From JARKQH01 sp964631605 (GTDB lineage: Bacteria > Verrucomicrobiota > Verrucomicrobiia > Limisphaerales > UBA8199): a stretch of DNA of 15,293 nt. Below the pieces are notes generated by a model that did no database searches, was not told the origin of the DNA, and saw only the letters and a program-made list of their open reading frames with translations. The position numbers were made by a program, and so were the translations under genes. The DNA is taken from assembly GCA_964631605.1 (NCBI GenBank), contig CAZVYG010000104.1:1-15293 (forward strand). The letters are read 5' to 3'. The first letter of the stretch is position 1. Every line of letters starts with the position of its first letter. Shown here one piece after another: positions 14,884-15,293 of the stretch.

Positions 14884-15227
14884 TTTGCCGGAGCGCGGAC
14901 ATTCCCAACCAGCTTGGATCGAGGAATCGTAAGGACGGTGCTCCCCCCGTCTGCCTCTCAACTCCGCAACCTTCCCCCAAAAGCGCTCGAGGGCTCGCGC
15001 CTTGCGAAAGCCGGCGCCGCTTCACACTCGGCGGAATCAAACGCCCACCCGCCCCCTGAAATCGGGAGCAGGAGAACCAAACCGCCCGTGACGACACTCA
15101 AGAAACTCTCCTTCCGACCCCGTGCCTTTCCCTGAAAGCCCGCAGGCACCGAACCCACCGGCAGTCGTCTCGTCAGCATAGTCCGAAAAGGGAGAGTCTG
15201 TAGTGTCAAGGAATCCACCATTGAAAC
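14884..15227. other. Region without a convincing gene between the repeat and tRNA-Ser
   Basis: Several short open frames cross this region on both strands, but none shows a recognisable domain and some are made from the hairpin repeat. A minus-strand frame (14958-15221, 87 codons) has one hydrophobic stretch but no family match I recognise. A 6-bp dyad, GTGCCT/AGGCAC (15122-15127 with 15144-15149), is present without a T-run. No clear terminator for the tRNA was seen. Confidence 0.35.

Positions 15228-15293
<66 letters not shown>

Noticed and set aside
13351..14961. Minus-strand open frame of 536 codons
   Set aside because: Shadow of the enolase-like gene that ends by running through the hairpin repeat.
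14958..15221. Minus-strand ORF of 87 codons with a hydrophobic stretch after the tRNA
   Set aside because: No family is recognised, no initiation signal is seen, and the region contains repeat-related sequence; coding cannot be supported.

Overview
This window looks like chromosomal DNA from a GC-rich member of the Verrucomicrobiota, of the Pedosphaera/Limisphaerales kind. That placement is an inference from protein character: secreted sulfatase, Tat-exported TIM-barrel protein, secreted beta-helix protein and LamG/DUF1080-like protein. It also rests on a dispersed hairpin repeat and on start codons without Shine-Dalgarno sequences; no 16S or marker phylogeny was possible. All ten full-length genes are on the + strand; the only minus-strand gene is a tRNA-Ser cut by the right edge. 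No prophage, insertion sequence or CRISPR array was seen.

Left part (1-4918), housekeeping: an AT-rich edge and a REPIN-like pair of inverted hairpin repeats precede argB (N-acetylglutamate kinase). murJ (lipid II flippase) and ilvB (acetolactate synthase large subunit) follow. The murJ-ilvB gap holds the best regulatory find. It contains a sigma70-type promoter, then a 25-residue leader peptide rich in Val/Leu/Ile (2892-2969), then a 12-bp terminator hairpin and a competing antiterminator. Together they form a complete ribosome-mediated attenuator, apparently with a leaderless leader-peptide mRNA.

Middle part (4948-11990), mostly exported proteins: a secreted LamG/DUF1080-like protein with a Cache-like C-terminus; a HAD-IIIA/GmhB-like protein whose nucleophile Asp is Glu; and a tight cluster of Tat-exported TIM-barrel protein, formylglycine sulfatase and secreted beta-helix protein (gaps of 4 and 8 bp). 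The cluster suggests processing of sulfated polysaccharide outside the cytoplasm.

Right part (12132-15293): an MFS transporter and an enolase-superfamily racemase/epimerase-like enzyme 13 bp apart, which suggests uptake and conversion of one acid or dipeptide-like substrate. About 395 bp without a convincing gene follows, containing a third copy of the hairpin repeat, and then tRNA-Ser(GCU).
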